Source of the DNA: Flavobacteriales bacterium
GTDB lineage: Bacteria; Bacteroidota; Bacteroidia; Flavobacteriales_D; Sanyastnellaceae
DNA length: 7,344 nt
Direction: 5' to 3'
Assembly (NCBI GenBank): GCA_028823435.1
Contig: JAPKBK010000092.1
Span: forward strand, 1-7,344
Each line of letters opens with the position of its first letter. Positions within the stretch are counted from its first letter, which is position 1. Of this stretch, positions 6,021 to 7,344 are shown piece by piece. The position numbers were made by a program, and so were the translations under genes. The notes below the pieces were generated by a model. It was not told where the DNA came from. It did not search any database and saw only the letters and a program-made list of their open reading frames with translations.

Positions 6021-7344
6021 AAGTGAATAACCTCATCATAAGCTGCAGCTGCAGCTTCCATGATCGCCTCAGATAGCGTAGGGTGGGGGTGTACTGTTTT
6101 GATAAGTTCGTGTCCCGTTGTTTCCAGTTTGCGAACAGCCACCAGCTCGGCGACCATCTCCGTGACATTGGCTCCAATCATATGGCCGCCAAGAAGTTCA
6201 CCGTATTTGGCGTCAAAAATGAGTTTCACAAATCCGTCTTTCTGTCCTGAAGCGCTGGCTTTTCCAGATGCAGAAAATGGGAATTTTCCCACTTTAATGT
6301 CATAACCAGCTTCTTTTGCAGCCTCTTCAGTCATGCCTACACTTGCAACTTCAGGAGAGCAGTATGTGCACCCTGGGATGTTGCCGTAATCAAGTGCTTC
6401 TGGGGTCGCGCCAGAGATTTTTTCTACGCAAATAATGCCTTCGGCAGAAGCCACGTGTGCGAGAGATTGGCCAGGCACACAATCCCCAATTGCGAAGTAC
6501 CCTGGGATGTTTGTTCCGTAGTATTCGTCCACGATAACCTTTCCTTTGTCCGTAGCAATCCCGACATCTTCAAGTCCGATATTTTCAATATTTGCGATCA
6601 CGCCCACGGCGCTCAGGACGATGTCACATTCGATCACTTCTTCACCCTTTTTTGTTTTAACAGTCACTTTACATCCTGATCCAGACGTGTCAACGGAGGT
6701 GACTTCCGCTGAGGTTTTAATGCTGATGCCCTGTTTCTTTAAAGAACGGCCCAGTTGCTTTCCGATCTCTTTGTCTTCTAAAGGGACGACACTGTCCCTA
6801 TACTCAACAACTGTAACATCAGTTCCAATAGTGTTGTAGAAATATGCAAACTCAACGCCTATCGCTCCTGAACCCACAACAACCATTTTCTTGGGTTGCG
6901 TTTTGAGTGTTAAGGCTTCACGGTAGCCGATAATTTTCTTTCCGTCTTGTTTGAGATTTGGTAATACACGTGACCTTGCACCCGTAGCAATGATGATGTT
7001 GCTTGCCTCAAGGACTTGCGTTCCACCGTCATTTGCCTTGATTTCAAGACGCTTTCCAGGGAGTACTTTGCCTGACCCCATAATGACGTCAACTTTGTTC
7101 TTCTTCAGAAGGAAAGTGACGCCCTTGGACATGCCGTCTGCCACATCTCTACTGCGACCTACCATTGCTCCGAAATCGGCTTCAGACGAGGAGACTTTAA
7201 TGCCATACGCTTCGGCATGTTGGATGTATTCAAAGACGTTCGCGCTTTTAAGTAGCGCCTTCGTGGGGATACATCCCCAGTTAAGGCATATGCCTCCAAG
7301 TTCTTCTCTCTCTACGATGGCGGTCTTAAGACCCAGTTGAGATG
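6017..7344 (-). CDS. lpd: Dihydrolipoamide dehydrogenase (E3), 5' end cut by the window edge
   Basis: The FAD enzyme that reoxidises dihydrolipoamide with NAD+ in the pyruvate, 2-oxoglutarate and branched-chain 2-oxoacid dehydrogenase complexes and in glycine cleavage. The frame is open to the right edge, giving 441 visible residues. The family is usually about 465 long, so roughly the first 20-25 residues, with the FAD-binding GxGxxG, are missing. The ATG at 7165 is internal, not the start: coding upstream of it contains GGICLNWGCIPTK, with redox cysteines C19 and C24 (visible numbering). Further motifs are ATGARS (119-124), the NAD-binding GSGAIGVE (157-164), the second FAD contact AIGDC (285-289) and HPTLSE, with the catalytic dyad H420/E425. 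All key residues are intact. It could serve several complexes, since no E1 or E2 gene is visible beside it. The secreted hydrolase gene follows after 39 bases. Confidence 0.97.
   Translation of the reverse strand, partial: SQLGLKTAIVEREELGGICLNWGCIPTKALLKSANVFEYIQHAEAYGIKVSSSEADFGAMVGRSRDVADGMSKGVTFLLKKNKVDVIMGSGKVLPGKRLEIKANDGGTQVLEASNIIIATGARSRVLPNLKQDGKKIIGYREALTLKTQPKKMVVVGSGAIGVEFAYFYNTIGTDVTVVEYRDSVVPLEDKEIGKQLGRSLKKQGISIKTSAEVTSVDTSGSGCKVTVKTKKGEEVIECDIVLSAVGVIANIENIGLEDVGIATDKGKVIVDEYYGTNIPGYFAIGDCVPGQSLAHVASAEGIICVEKISGATPEALDYGNIPGCTYCSPEVASVGMTEEAAKEAGYDIKVGKFPFSASGKASASGQKDGFVKLIFDAKYGELLGGHMIGANVTEMVAELVAVRKLETTGHELIKTVHPHPTLSEAIMEAAAAAYDEVIHL

Noticed and set aside
5674..6030. 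Plus-strand open frame of 118 codons opposite the hydrolase gene
   Set aside because: It is antisense to a well-supported gene, its product resembles no family, and it contains many Cys, His and Arg residues typical of shadow frames.
6040..6057. 18-base perfect palindrome AAGCTGCAGCTGCAGCTT
   Set aside because: It lies in the lpd coding frame and results from alternating GCA and GCT codons in the alanine run near the C-terminus. No sign of a regulatory site.
6951..7340. Plus-strand open frame of 129 codons opposite lpd
   Set aside because: It lies entirely antisense to lpd, whose motifs are intact, and the product looks like no known protein.
4562..7344. lpd and the secreted hydrolase as one functional operon
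   Set aside because: They share strand and a 39-base gap, but a metabolic E3 enzyme and a T9SS-exported hydrolase have no evident common role. A weak hairpin lies between them. Co-transcription is possible, a shared pathway is not supported.
1..7344. Mobile element, defence island or CRISPR
   Set aside because: No transposase, integrase, direct-repeat array, tRNA attachment site or nuclease cluster was seen; the genes are core or lineage-typical.

Overview
The window looks like an ordinary chromosomal segment of a marine-type Bacteroidota, most likely in Flavobacteriales. The reasons are two exported proteins with type IX secretion (T9SS)-style C-terminal tails, a perfect Bacteroidota -7 box (TATCTTTG), weak or absent Shine-Dalgarno sequences, and several proteins with a Bacteroidota flavour (a SpoIIE phosphatase of the DCTGHG/DQFGG type, a DUF5715 peptidase-like protein, a stand-alone Tudor-like protein). 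The genus cannot be fixed from the sequence.

Left part (1-1986, minus strand): xseA, the exonuclease VII large subunit, runs off the left edge and lacks about its last 30-40 residues. It starts 25 bases inside the end of the gene upstream of it. That gene encodes a secreted Reeler-like (choice-of-anchor V type) protein with one CxxCH motif.

Middle (1987-4576): a 105-base divergent gap carries a good promoter for a stand-alone SpoIIE/PP2C-type serine phosphatase (plus). This converges on a two-gene minus-strand unit: a 181-residue Tudor-like protein followed after 2 bases by a 60-residue small gene. Two AT-rich perfect inverted repeats lie inside the small gene. Divergent from the unit is a secreted or membrane-anchored DUF5715 protein with an M15-peptidase-like zinc site (plus).

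Right part (4562-7344, minus strand): a secreted alpha/beta hydrolase with a T9SS sorting domain overlaps the DUF5715 gene tail to tail by 15 bases. It lies 39 bases downstream of lpd, the dihydrolipoamide dehydrogenase (E3) gene, which is cut by the right edge.

The genes do not form an evident pathway. Housekeeping functions (DNA repair, central carbon metabolism), one signalling phosphatase and three exported proteins lie side by side in a compact layout. No mobile element, CRISPR array, tRNA, rRNA or defence system was seen, and no gene-free stretch exceeds about 135 bases. I did not find a convincing new system. The best leads are the small gene at 2876-3058 and its palindromes, the Tudor-like protein, the DUF5715 protein and the Reeler/CxxCH protein.
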